A stretch of 64,000 nucleotides of DNA from JBBATK01 sp044228285 (GCA_044228285.1 JBGAVD010000002.1:558001-622000), one strand, 5' to 3'; positions 17,082 through 25,616 are shown, numbered from the stretch's first letter. The notes: generated by a model from the sequence alone, not told the origin. Numbers and translations: made by a program.

Positions 17082-18278
17082 TTAGCCGCAGAGTCCGCCC
17101 GCGCGTTTCTTGGAAGCAATCTTAATTTTCTGTACGTATGCATCTTTCGGGAACTGCTTTAAGATCTCCGATGGAGGTGCTGCAATGTTCACTTTGTGTC
17201 CAGCTACGGTTTTGCCGGCAAAGAGTGAATTCCAGTTCGTTAGGCCTTTCTCAAGGATGTAGAGGTTTGCAACACCTTGAACCTTTAGATACTCCCAAGC
17301 TTTAACTGCTACAGTTTCATTGTCTGAAACAAGGACAACTACGCCTTGCGCTGGAAGTTGTGCGTACGGTGATACTTTCTTCGCATCGAGAAGATCCTCG
17401 AGAGTTACGTTGAGTGCACCGTTCAGATGAAACTTCTCAAACTCATCCGCACCACGCAGGTCTAGACACACAAGCTTGATACTTGCTTCATTGTAGGTCT
17501 TCACGTATTCGAGCGGATGTATAAACACAGCCTTTGAGCGGAGTAGTGGCGAGTAGGTGTTCTGCATGATTTCCCACTTGCGCACTGGGTCGGGTTGGCC
17601 TATGAGCCAGACGCATGCAGCTGCTAGAACGAGTGCGCCGGAACCCAGCTTATAGGATCGTTTCGAGATTGTCCACGACATCGGTGTGTCAGTGCCACGA
17701 TTTCGGAAATACTCTTCTGTTTTCTCCGCAGCGTAGAACATGACGAGTGCCATGATCGTGACGCCGAACACGGTAGCACCAACTGACCATCCAAGCCATT
17801 CATTGAGGATGTAGCGATCGGTGAACGAGGAGTACCAAAAGTCTTCGAAGCTTGACAGAGACTCTCCGAAGATTCCTGCACCAATGACTGTTCCGATGAG
17901 AAAGGCGAGGCCGTCGATCTTGAAGCTTGCAGTTGCGACGACTGAAGTTCCAGGACAGTAGCCTCCGATGATGAAGCCAACTCCCATGATCAAGCCACCA
18001 ATGATTCCTGGCCAGAGAAATGTCTGATTAACCGATAGTTGTGAGAAGTCTAAGTAGCCCAATCCCGCTGCGCCAAACGTAAGTAAACAAGCCACGATGA
18101 TGCCCGTGAACATAGTTTTCAGAACCGTCATATCTTTTAGATAGAACTGCGCTGCGAGACGTCGGGAGTCTCCAAAGCCTGCAATCTCCAGGGCGAAGCC
18201 GAAGGCTGAGCCTATTAAAAAGAAGACAAAGTATCCGCCTGCTTTACCCAGAATGCTAATGATGTCGATAGGTAACAT
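17082..18278 (-). CDS. YeeE/YedE sulfur transporter fused to a Cys-less rhodanese domain (398 aa)
   Basis: Residues about 1-225 are a multi-span YeeE/YedE (DUF395) membrane domain with the signature GGYCPGTSVVA; the family includes the thiosulfate importer TsuA. Residues about 245-370 form a rhodanese-like domain (VCLDLRGADEFEKFHLNGALNV), but the active-site loop reads LVSDNETVAVKAW and has no cysteine. The protein ends in a lysine-rich tail KKRAGGLCG with a penultimate cysteine. ATG 18278 is preferred over an upstream TTG at 18293 because GGAG lies 9 bases before it. It sits 25 bp after the smaller YeeE gene; the two probably form one transporter or sulfur-handling unit. A substrate such as thiosulfate, sulfite or polysulfide is inferred, not shown. 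Confidence 0.85.
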   Translation of the reverse strand: MLPIDIISILGKAGGYFVFFLIGSAFGFALEIAGFGDSRRLAAQFYLKDMTVLKTMFTGIIVACLLTFGAAGLGYLDFSQLSVNQTFLWPGIIGGLIMGVGFIIGGYCPGTSVVATASFKIDGLAFLIGTVIGAGIFGESLSSFEDFWYSSFTDRYILNEWLGWSVGATVFGVTIMALVMFYAAEKTEEYFRNRGTDTPMSWTISKRSYKLGSGALVLAAACVWLIGQPDPVRKWEIMQNTYSPLLRSKAVFIHPLEYVKTYNEASIKLVCLDLRGADEFEKFHLNGALNVTLEDLLDAKKVSPYAQLPAQGVVVLVSDNETVAVKAWEYLKVQGVANLYILEKGLTNWNSLFAGKTVAGHKVNIAAPPSEILKQFPKDAYVQKIKIASKKRAGGLCG

Positions 18279-18303
18279 TGTCGTCTGCTCCAAGTGTGAT
18301 TAA

Positions 18304-18825
18304 TTAGTCAGCCCACAAACGGCGAACGAAGTACGCGACGGCATATCCGCCGGCAAAGACGCTGAACATGAATGCCCAGCTACCCAGAGATAGAACGGCA
18401 CCTCCGGACAGTGCCTGACCTGATGTGCATCCTCTCGCTAAACGAGCACCATAGCCCATAATGACACCTCCAACTAACGCTGCTATGATTCGTTGTGTAT
18501 TGGTGATGCGTGCACCTTTAAAAATCTCTACCTTAAGTCGGCCATTGAAAAAGGCCGATGCCATACCTCCAGCAAAGGTTCCAAGCAACAAGAGCACGCT
18601 AGCATGATCGAGAGGATTGCGGTCGCCTGCTCCCATTGCCGCGAATGTTCCGATGGCATCCACATGTGAAGACCAAACGATTTTCGTGAGCGCAACCTGA
18701 ATACGACTAATAGCGCCAGAAGCGCCCAGACCACTATGGGTCAGCGCGAAGGCGCTGAAAAGCACCACTCCAAGAATGCTTCCAGCGAAGTACGGGTTCG
18801 TAACGGGTTTAGGAATCTTTTTCAT
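18304..18825 (-). CDS. YeeE/YedE family membrane protein (173 aa)
   Basis: Small half-size YeeE/YedE protein with about four to five membrane segments and the signature GARLARGCTSGQALSGGAV, whose cysteine is the conserved sulfur-handling residue of the family. Half-size YeeE proteins often occur in pairs; here the second is the larger rhodanese fusion 25 bp downstream. AGGAG lies 12 bases before the ATG. It follows the octaheme cytochrome gene by 20 bp, so it is almost certainly co-transcribed with it. Confidence 0.85.
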   Translation of the reverse strand: MKKIPKPVTNPYFAGSILGVVLFSAFALTHSGLGASGAISRIQVALTKIVWSSHVDAIGTFAAMGAGDRNPLDHASVLLLLGTFAGGMASAFFNGRLKVEIFKGARITNTQRIIAALVGGVIMGYGARLARGCTSGQALSGGAVLSLGSWAFMFSVFAGGYAVAYFVRRLWAD

Positions 18826-18845
18826 AATATTCTTAGCTCCTAGAA

Positions 18846-20327
18846 TTATTTCGAAGTCACTTGGACTGGATCACGACTATACCCGAGTTCTTTCCACTTG
18901 AAGCGACCATTGTCTGAATGACACTGTTGACAACTGAGTGCCTTGCTCTGCGTGGTAACCATGTGGGTAATAGGCCAGTACATTTTGGTTGGTGTAAAAC
19001 CAAAATTGCCACTATATGTTAAGCCAGCGAGTGCTGAACCCTTCTTTAAGGCAGCAGCCCAGTCGAACTTAGTCCAGTAACCACCTTCTCCACTAGTGAG
19101 TGGTGGTACGAGTATGCCATTCACAAGATCAAATGGTTGTTCAGCGAAGTGAACCTTGAAAGGCCAGATCTTAGCTTTAGCATTTGAGCGACTACCAATG
19201 GGTTTATTGATGTGGTGTACGGAATCGGCATCGAGCTTGTCGCCAAGTATGTAACGCTCCATCTTACCTGTGTACCAAGCATAAGTTGGTACTACGTCTT
19301 CCTCGTACTGAAACTCACCTTTAATCTTCAAGTACTCGTGCGGATTGTCTTTTCGCGTGGAGTCTCCCGCCTTCGACCAATCCCAAGCCATCTTGGTAGG
19401 GAGCTTGCGCGCGAACTCGGGGATATGACAGGTTTGACAAGCGATGCGCAAAGAATGCTGATTGAGGCGATGGTCTGCGTGTGGTTTCTCTGTGTGACAG
19501 TTCTCGCAACCAAATCGCGCAACCTTTGTTTCGTCGGAGTAGGTAGCATTCACTTTTCCCGGGACAACGTGGCGCTCGGTCTTGTGACAATCCACACATT
19601 GGAAGTTGAGCTTACCCATATGATAATCCAGCTCCTGATTCGCATTCAACAAGGATTCATCCAAATCTCCGTGCTTAACACCCATACCACCTCCGCCACT
19701 GAAGTGACAGGTTCCACAGTTTTCGCGAGTTGGCCGATGAACGCTACCAGCCACAAGTTTTAAATCCACATTCTTGTTTGGCATTCCACTACGACCTTTT
19801 GAATAGCTACCGGATCCGTCATGGCAAATCAAACAGTCGACGTTCTCCTTCTTGCTGAAATCAAAGTCTGCGTTGTCGAATCCATAGCCAGCATGGCAGG
19901 CGGAGCATGAGATCCAGTTACCAATCACACTTATGCAGAAGTTATTGACTTGGTTTTTCTTGCCTAATGGAATGGTCTTGCCATTGCGTACGGCATCACC
20001 ACTAATCCAGGTCCAGTGTGCAGTTTTCATGACTTCGTCTGCTGCCTTCGGGTGACACTTCAGACAGCTCATGGTCACCTTCTGCGGAGAGTCAATGGAG
20101 TCACGATAGTAGGCACTATGATCTAAATGCGGAATCTCGCGTCCTTGCAGTGGATTCAATGCCACTGGCTTGATTGGTGTCTCAGTTCTCGCACCTCTAT
20201 TGCAAGCGCTGCTCGTGAACAAGAGAACTACGGTACAACCAAACAATAGTACGCGTGCAAGAACCGACATCATTCGCTCTCGGTATGTTGGTCGGAACTC
20301 TTGTTGATTTATCATGCGTGTTCTCAT
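18846..20327 (-). CDS. octaheme c-type cytochrome, tetrathionate reductase family (493 aa)
   Basis: Eight CxxCH heme sites (CLKCH, CSACH, CLICH, CGTCH, CVDCH, CENCH, CQTCH, CQQCH) and overall pattern like the octaheme tetrathionate reductase (Otr) family, which reduces tetrathionate and, in vitro, nitrite and hydroxylamine. The N-terminus has a long n-region, a hydrophobic core and SSAC at about residue 42, suggesting a lipoprotein anchored on the periplasmic side. GGTGA lies 4 bases before the ATG at 20327, which overlaps the stop of the upstream small ORF as ATGA, implying translational coupling. The neighbouring YeeE transporters and the nonaheme-cytochrome b supply sulfur handling and electrons. 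The actual substrate cannot be read from sequence. Confidence 0.85.
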   Translation of the reverse strand: MRTRMINQQEFRPTYRERMMSVLARVLLFGCTVVLLFTSSACNRGARTETPIKPVALNPLQGREIPHLDHSAYYRDSIDSPQKVTMSCLKCHPKAADEVMKTAHWTWISGDAVRNGKTIPLGKKNQVNNFCISVIGNWISCSACHAGYGFDNADFDFSKKENVDCLICHDGSGSYSKGRSGMPNKNVDLKLVAGSVHRPTRENCGTCHFSGGGGMGVKHGDLDESLLNANQELDYHMGKLNFQCVDCHKTERHVVPGKVNATYSDETKVARFGCENCHTEKPHADHRLNQHSLRIACQTCHIPEFARKLPTKMAWDWSKAGDSTRKDNPHEYLKIKGEFQYEEDVVPTYAWYTGKMERYILGDKLDADSVHHINKPIGSRSNAKAKIWPFKVHFAEQPFDLVNGILVPPLTSGEGGYWTKFDWAAALKKGSALAGLTYSGNFGFTPTKMYWPITHMVTTQSKALSCQQCHSDNGRFKWKELGYSRDPVQVTSK

Positions 20328-20644
20328 AAGTCACCTTTGTTGGAAGGGGAGTGTCTTTGATTCATGCTGGTCTTCGAAAGAGGCATGTTATCGCCATGGA
20401 GATGGGTCATGACATTCTCACGAATGCCAGTTTTCAGATTCATAGCAGGGCGTTGCCCGCTTGTCTGCGATCCCGATGGGTAAATGCTCGTTAGACTTCG
20501 CAGTGTTGTTGAAAATACCTGTGCACTAAAAGCGGGGTGCGAATTCACTCGGCAAGGATCTGTTGCGGCGAATAATAGCTCGTGTTGATATCTTCTGAGC
20601 CTTCTTTTGCTGTTTAGGGAGAGTATGGGAAACGGAACCTTCAT
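20324..20644 (-). CDS. hypothetical protein, first gene of the cytochrome cluster (106 aa)
   Basis: Starts MKVPFPILSLNSKRRLRR and ends SPSNKGDL; basic at the N-terminus, serine-, asparagine- and proline-rich after that, without a signal peptide or recognised domain. GGAAAG lies upstream of the ATG and its stop overlaps the octaheme cytochrome start as ATGA, the main evidence that it is translated. It could be a small accessory protein or a coupling leader. I do not recognise it. Confidence 0.5.
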   Translation of the reverse strand: MKVPFPILSLNSKRRLRRYQHELLFAATDPCRVNSHPAFSAQVFSTTLRSLTSIYPSGSQTSGQRPAMNLKTGIRENVMTHLHGDNMPLSKTSMNQRHSPSNKGDL

Positions 20645-21031
20645 TTCATCTTTCCGGGCTCGAGTTTGTAAGCAGAACTATCGACCAGAAAACTAATTAA
20701 GATAATTTTGTCCTAAAATATGCAATAGGTCAGAAAAGAACGAAGAAAAGTTTTCAATAGCAAGTCTGCAGCATCGAACACCCGGGTAGCCGAGACGCCA
20801 TTCTGCCGAACTTAGATTGTGAAGTCGAGCATACATTGCTGCTCTGTGTAACGAAACATGGGGTCGCTGGCTTCTAAGTGCTTATAAAGATAGACACATA
20901 GTTGCCTTGAAAAGCTTGGTGCTGAACGTGAACAGGTCTCTTACTCATTTTACGAGTGTGTAACTGAGATTGAATGGACTATGCGAATTCAACCTCTAGT
21001 TTTCATTATCAGATTGCACATCACAAAGTTC

Positions 21032-21061
21032 TTGCGTAACCATTCAGTTACGTGTTATATT
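21032..21061 (+). promoter_or_regulatory. predicted promoter of the arsR-type gene
   Basis: TTGCGT (21032-21037), 18 bp, then TATATT (21056-21061), giving a start near 21068. The first operator overlaps the -35 and spacer and the second lies just past the start point, as expected for repression. Box calls are by eye, and the consensus in this phylum may differ. Confidence 0.5.
21036..21051. promoter_or_regulatory. operator 1 for the ArsR-type regulator
   Basis: GTAACCATTCAGTTAC, with arms GTAAC/GTTAC and a 6-base centre. It matches operator 2 in arm sequence and spacing, 33 bp away. Confidence 0.7.
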
Positions 21062-21068
21062 GCTACGC

Positions 21069-21084
21069 GTAACCGATCGGTTAC
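21069..21084. promoter_or_regulatory. operator 2 for the ArsR-type regulator
   Basis: GTAACCGATCGGTTAC, a perfect 16-bp palindrome just before the regulator gene. AACC-N4-GGTT-like sites are what I would expect for ArsR regulators paired with SRPBCC genes. Confidence 0.75.
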
Positions 21085-21116
21085 TGGAAAGTTCGAGATT
21101 AGAAGCTAGGGCATCA

Positions 21117-21482
21117 ATGCGACGTGACGTCTTTCAGGCAATAGCAGATCCAAACCGTAGGGCTATTCTTGCGGAGTTGGTGAAGCGGCCACTCAATGTT
21201 CAGGCAGTAGCGAAGCAGTTCTCGATAAGTCGTCCAGCTGTATCAAAACACATGAAGATATTGGCTGAATGTGGCCTGGTGGTCTATACTCAGAAGGGAC
21301 GTGAGCGATACTGCGAGGTACAGATACAGAAACTCAATGAGGTGTCTGAATGGGTGCAACAATACCGCGAATGGTGGTCTCAAAGTATGGACTCTTTGGA
21401 TGCCTACTTACAGGAAGTGCAGAAGAAAGATGCAGTGGGCCCGAGCTCGAACAGAGAAGCTGATGCCGTGAATGAGAGCTAG
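21117..21482 (+). CDS. ArsR-family transcriptional regulator (121 aa)
   Basis: Starts MRRDVFQAIADPNRRAIL and carries a winged-helix domain with recognition helix SISRPAVSKHMKIL, the standard pattern of the ArsR subgroup that controls SRPBCC (Aha1-like) genes. The usual metal-binding ELCVCDL motif is absent, so it is not a metal sensor of the SmtB type. ATG 21117 is chosen over an upstream TTG at 21060 because the family starts there and because operator 2 would otherwise lie inside the gene. It probably represses itself and the two following SRPBCC genes through the operators at 21036 and 21069. Confidence 0.85.
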   Translation: MRRDVFQAIADPNRRAILAELVKRPLNVQAVAKQFSISRPAVSKHMKILAECGLVVYTQKGRERYCEVQIQKLNEVSEWVQQYREWWSQSMDSLDAYLQEVQKKDAVGPSSNREADAVNES

Positions 21483-21646
21483 GAAACAACATGCCTTTGG
21501 CAAACGCAGATATGCCATCATACTCGTAGCACGGCGAGAATGAGCATCTGCCAGTCCCTCGCAAAGAGCAGCTTTCGTGTTTGCTGAGCCTCGAGTAACT
21601 AATGAGAATCGCTAATCAAGACCTCTTAACATAAACACAATAAAGT

Positions 21647-22186
21647 ATGAGCAATAGCCAAACCACCGTAGAAATTCTGGCAGGTGATCTGATCATGAAG
21701 CGCCGTATTGCAGCGCGCCGCGAACTAGTCTATGCTGCGTGGACCCAAGCGCAACAGCTGGCGCGCTGGTTTGGTCCACACCACGTGGTTATATCTGAAT
21801 GTTCTTTTGATGGATATGTAGGCGGACAAATACGTATTGTGATGCTGGCGTCTGACGGCAGTCTTTACCCAATGAATGGAACGATCGTTGAGCTCAGCGA
21901 GAATGAACGACTGGTGATGAACTTTGATCTTAGAGATCATCCACCAGAGTGGCACAGCATGATGGCTGAACAGTATCGCGCAAACGGTGGAAACGGAGAT
22001 ATGACGCCGATCGTTCGCATCGAAGTGGATTTTATCGAAAGCTCCAAGCAAGGGGAGCACACGGATCTCATCATCCGACAGTGCTTCAACTCTGATCCTG
22101 AGAGTCAAACCTATCTCAAAATGGGCTCTGTTGATGGGTGGTCGCAAAGCTTTGAAAAACTCCAAGAGCTCTGTCAACAAAGCTAA
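21647..22186 (+). CDS. SRPBCC (Aha1-like) domain protein (179 aa)
   Basis: Single START-like SRPBCC domain: RRIAARRELVYAAWTQAQQLARWFGP, then GGQIRIVM, NGTIVELSENERLVMNF and the C-terminal SVDGWSQSFEKLQEL, the classic order of the Aha1/activator-of-Hsp90-like family. These bind small hydrophobic ligands and are often paired with ArsR regulators as here; the ligand is unknown. It is intact and lies 164 bp after the regulator. An ATG preceded by an A-rich stretch without a strong ribosome site is used. Confidence 0.8.
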   Translation: MSNSQTTVEILAGDLIMKRRIAARRELVYAAWTQAQQLARWFGPHHVVISECSFDGYVGGQIRIVMLASDGSLYPMNGTIVELSENERLVMNFDLRDHPPEWHSMMAEQYRANGGNGDMTPIVRIEVDFIESSKQGEHTDLIIRQCFNSDPESQTYLKMGSVDGWSQSFEKLQELCQQS

Positions 22187-22339
22187 TGGACCATAGCAAA
22201 CAGAAATGATGACTGTTCATATCGAGTTCGTTTCTTCTTGCGAGTACTTGTGCTCACTAATTCTGAAGCGACAAACCCAACAGTCAACGATACAATGATA
22301 TTCTCAAGCAATAATGATTCACTATTAAAAATACACTTC

Positions 22340-22769
22340 ATGCTTCTCAATGATCCTGAACTCGACAGACGTTCACTTATTAATCGCCGACAGCTCTCTG
22401 CTCCTAGAGAGTTAGTGTTTGACGCATTTACGAAATTGGAACACGTTGCTCATTGGTATGGTCCTCGTGGCTTCACAACTACCACCGAGCATATGGATGT
22501 GCGCGTTGGAGGTGAATGGCTCTTTACCATGCACGGACCTGATGGAGTCGACTACCCAAATCGCATTCGATACTCTAAAGTCGTACGCCCAGAGCTTCTT
22601 GAATACATCCACGACGACGCGCAAGAGCCTCCGAAACAGACTTTTCATGTTATTGTGACCTTCGAAGTTGAAGACAGATCAAGTGGCAACCTATGCTGTT
22701 GAAGGTGGGAAGCAAACGATGGATAAATTGGTGGAATACTTGACAAGAATTCAAGGCCAGAAAGTGTAA
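22340..22769 (+). pseudogene. broken SRPBCC (Aha1-like) gene
   Basis: N-terminal two thirds is a normal SRPBCC domain (RRQLSAPRELVFDAFTKLEHVAHWYGP, then VRVGGEWLFTMHGPDG, FHVIVTFEVED), but the frame then runs into SSGNLCC and stops at 22700-22702. The correct family C-terminus, TYAVEGGKQTMDKLVEYL, is present in another frame from 22692 to the TAA at 22767-22769. The segment normally between them (about 20-25 residues, the GGKTxLTMR-type strand) is missing, so the gene has an internal deletion that also shifts the frame. The start is uncertain; ATG 22340 suits the domain, with others at 22295 or a TTG at 22238. Confidence 0.75.
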
Positions 22770-22830
22770 AGAATGGTACTTCTGCTCTCTTCTCTTTTTG
22801 AGACGTGCATCTTGATGTGTTATGCGAGCT

Positions 22831-23472
22831 TTAGTGCGGTACATCGAGCGTGGATTGTGAGTTATCATCAAGGCGAGCGCGAAGCGCCGCCTTTACAATA
22901 AGCCACTCGCTGTCAATGATGCTGTAGTAGGCAGAGTTTCTCGATGTGCCATTCTCGCGAAGCATATCGTTGCGGAGCACACCTTCAAAGCGAGCACCAA
23001 TCTTCTCTATGGCTTTGCGAGATCGGGTATTAAGTTCATCCGTTTTCAGACAGACACGTAAGAGCTGTAGCTCTTCAAAGCAGTAGCTTAAGAGTAGAAG
23101 TTTGGCTTCGATGTTCAAAGCGCTACCCCAGACATCAGGGTGCATCCAAGTCCAGCCTATTTCAGCTTTGCGATGACTCGGCTGAATATCTAAAAGTCTT
23201 GTAGAACCAACGAGTGCTCCATCCGAATTGCGCTGAATCACGAGAGGAACTTGGCTGCCTCGGTCTCGCTCCCTAAAGGCATGGTCTATTTCTCGCAGAA
23301 GTATCTGAGGCTGAGAGCAATCATAGATGTAGTGCGCCCATATTCTCTTGTCTGCAGCAAGTGTCTGCAGTTCAGGGATGTGTTTTCGTTCCAAAGAACA
23401 GAGTCGCAACAAACTGCCTTGCAAAACAAGGGATGCTGGATCAGTGCGGTTGATGGGCTGGTGTTCAGACAT
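22831..23472 (-). CDS. GNAT-family N-acetyltransferase, RimJ/RimL-like (213 aa)
   Basis: Carries the GNAT core: GALVGSTRLLDIQPSHRKAEIGWTWMHPDVWGSALNIEAK, then LQLLRVCLKTDELNTRSRKAIEKIGARFEGVLRNDM, typical of the Acetyltransf_3 (RimJ/RimL) subgroup that acetylates protein N-termini or small amines from acetyl-CoA. Length is slightly above the usual 180-190 because of a polar N-terminus. It is convergent with the SRPBCC genes and has no operon partner, so its substrate cannot be inferred. Confidence 0.85.
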   Translation of the reverse strand: MSEHQPINRTDPASLVLQGSLLRLCSLERKHIPELQTLAADKRIWAHYIYDCSQPQILLREIDHAFRERDRGSQVPLVIQRNSDGALVGSTRLLDIQPSHRKAEIGWTWMHPDVWGSALNIEAKLLLLSYCFEELQLLRVCLKTDELNTRSRKAIEKIGARFEGVLRNDMLRENGTSRNSAYYSIIDSEWLIVKAALRARLDDNSQSTLDVPH

Positions 23473-23735
23473 GGATTAAATGAGACTGAATGGGCAAGAC
23501 AAGTGCTCCAATCTAGCGCACACGATTTGTCTGCACAAGGAACACTTCAGCTTCGATACTGTTGCGCAATAGTGTTATTGATCCTCTTGTACAATGTAGC
23601 ACAGTAGGCCGTGATCTTTGTGCGCATGGATCAGCTTGCGCTCTTTGTCGAAGCTCTCGCGGTATTGCAGTTGTATCTCTTCGTGTGTAAACCCGAAGAG
23701 TGCATATTTGCAGAGAACTCTCAAAGGGAATTACT

Positions 23736-25577
23736 ATGAAGCAACAAGCTGGTTTCTTGTGGGTGATGATTGTCTTATGCATTTCGGGACTCGAAGCGCA
23801 GCCACGCTTTCAACTTGGAATAAACTTCGATGCCCAGAATACTGGTGCTTTCGTTAATGTGGCATTGCATTCACATCGTTACTCGAAGGCTGCAGGATAT
23901 GATAGTCTTGGTTATCCAACCAGTGACTTTGAATATTTACTCATGGATGCACGACCTGTCGCAGAATGGAGCTCGAGTATTGATGATCCTGAGCAGTACC
24001 GTGTGAACTTCTCTGGTCGATATGCTTGTCGCTTCCGCGGACAAGCTAACGTTAGTGCTCCCTGGGTAGCGTCAACTATTGAGAATCTTAGTTATGACGC
24101 AACCACGAACACGACCATCTTTGAGCTTGTCATTGGTGGATATCCAAATGCTAGTCACGGCTTAGTCAATTTGGTGTTTACAAACACGCGACGTACCGCT
24201 GCAGATACTCTTCGCAGTGGCATCACGGATCTTGTGGTGAATAGACCGGGTTATGCCCTGAACACGAACAAAGTGTTTACCGACGAGTTCTTGGCTTTGT
24301 GCACGAGTGCGGACTTTGCCTGTTATCGTTACTATGGTGTTCAGAATGTTTGGGATGGAGAGCCTGTGTATCCAAAGAAAACACGTTGGGCTGATCGCAA
24401 GCCTGTGAATTATTCTGCGCAGATGCCAGTGCCAGAGTTGGGACAATCCGAGGCGTGGAGCTGGGATCACATCATTCAACTGGCTAATATTCTCAAGAAG
24501 GATATGTGGATCTGTGTGCTAATGTCGGCCGATTCAGACTACGTCATCCAACTAGCCACCATGCTCAAGAATCAACTTAACCCGAGCATCAACATCTATG
24601 TTGAAAATAGCAATGAAGTATGGAGTCCGACATTTATGGCCTATGGCGCGTACAATGCAGCCGACGCAAAGGCACGAGGAATTGGTTTTGATCAGAACTA
24701 CGCTCGCCGCACCATTGAGTTAAGCCAACTCTTCGCTTCGGTTTTTGGTGCTGACCAGATCAATAAGCGTATACGGGTAGTCTTGGGAACTCAACAAGGC
24801 TACAGTGGCCGTAGCGATGCGCATATACAGTACATCCGCGCACAGTATGGAGAGCCCAAGAATTATATCTATGCACTCAGCCCTAGTCTTTACTTCGGAT
24901 CGAAAAATGCAAATGCGACGCAAGCTGTCGAGATCGCCAAGGGAATGAAAGATGATATTGATGATATGATCAATAATAGCTCAAGTCCATTTTACCGAGA
25001 CAACCACTTCAGAAGAGCGCGCAACCTTGAACTGCTTGGCGGATGTGCATCGTATGAAGGAGGACCAGGTGTTCCAAGTTCACTCTCGGCTAATCTTGGA
25101 AATCAGATACTTGCACATCGAACGAGCGAAGTAGCAGATGCGATACGCTACAACTACTTGGAAGGGTGGCGCAATCTTGGCGGAGGCTTAGCGTGTTTCT
25201 TTACTCTCGTATCATCCTACAATCGCTACGGATGCTGGGGAGCTACAGATGATTACAAGTATCCTGATCGCAATTCTAAAATGCAAGCTCTTCGTGATCT
25301 CATTGCAACGACTACGGTGGACGTTGTTGATACAAACTCTAGCCCATCGCAGTTTGGTCTCAAGATCTTTGTCAACGCTGTCCAGACCTCGTTGGAGTTT
25401 GGTCTGGAGAATCCGATGTCGCCATGCTCCATAGAAATCTATTCCGTACTAGGGGAGTGCGTGCACCGCGGGAACGATTGCAGAATTGATATCTCAATGT
25501 TTCCCAATGGTTGGTATGCCGTCAAACTCCGTGATTCAACTGAGACTCAGCTCGGCACTTTTCGCATTTGCCGCTAA
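23736..25577 (+). CDS. secreted glycoside-hydrolase/cellulose-binding-like protein with T9SS-type end (613 aa)
   Basis: Signal peptide MKQQAGFLWVMIVLCISGLEA. The central region has WDHIIQLANILKKDMWICVLMSA and SINIYVENSNEVW, a pattern seen in secreted proteins often annotated cellulose-binding or GH-like in Bacteroidota and Planctomycetes; the ENSNEVW box resembles the acid/base NE motif of clan GH-A enzymes. The C-terminal about 80 residues (IEIYSVLGECVHRGNDCRIDISMFPNGWYAVKL, ending FRICR) is a compact type A T9SS sorting domain. ATG 23736 is preferred over an upstream start at 23700 because AAAGGGAA precedes it and it starts the signal peptide. Catalytic activity is unproven. Confidence 0.7.
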   Translation: MKQQAGFLWVMIVLCISGLEAQPRFQLGINFDAQNTGAFVNVALHSHRYSKAAGYDSLGYPTSDFEYLLMDARPVAEWSSSIDDPEQYRVNFSGRYACRFRGQANVSAPWVASTIENLSYDATTNTTIFELVIGGYPNASHGLVNLVFTNTRRTAADTLRSGITDLVVNRPGYALNTNKVFTDEFLALCTSADFACYRYYGVQNVWDGEPVYPKKTRWADRKPVNYSAQMPVPELGQSEAWSWDHIIQLANILKKDMWICVLMSADSDYVIQLATMLKNQLNPSINIYVENSNEVWSPTFMAYGAYNAADAKARGIGFDQNYARRTIELSQLFASVFGADQINKRIRVVLGTQQGYSGRSDAHIQYIRAQYGEPKNYIYALSPSLYFGSKNANATQAVEIAKGMKDDIDDMINNSSSPFYRDNHFRRARNLELLGGCASYEGGPGVPSSLSANLGNQILAHRTSEVADAIRYNYLEGWRNLGGGLACFFTLVSSYNRYGCWGATDDYKYPDRNSKMQALRDLIATTTVDVVDTNSSPSQFGLKIFVNAVQTSLEFGLENPMSPCSIEIYSVLGECVHRGNDCRIDISMFPNGWYAVKLRDSTETQLGTFRICR

Positions 25578-25595
25578 CAGAGTTGTTATGTTCAT

Positions 25596-25616
25596 GCTCG
25601 TTGCTTCGCAACGAGC
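25596..25616 (+). terminator. hairpin downstream of the GH-like gene
   Basis: GCTCGTTGC-TTC-GCAACGAGC, a perfect 9-bp stem with a 3-base loop, 19 bases after the stop at 25577, followed by TGTTCT. The U-tract is weak. Confidence 0.55.

Larger units (their letters stand above)
20645..21116. other. divergent regulatory region
   Basis: About 470 bp between the minus-strand cytochrome cluster and the plus-strand arsR-type gene. The right end carries the arsR promoter and operators. An AT-rich stretch at 20690-20730 may hold the cluster promoter, but I cannot fix its boxes. Confidence 0.6.

Noticed and set aside
19212..19763. 183-codon plus-strand frame within the octaheme gene
   Set aside because: Antisense shadow; the minus strand has eight heme motifs.
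21725..22180. 151-codon minus-strand frame over the first SRPBCC gene
   Set aside because: The plus strand carries a clear SRPBCC domain; the minus frame has no domain.
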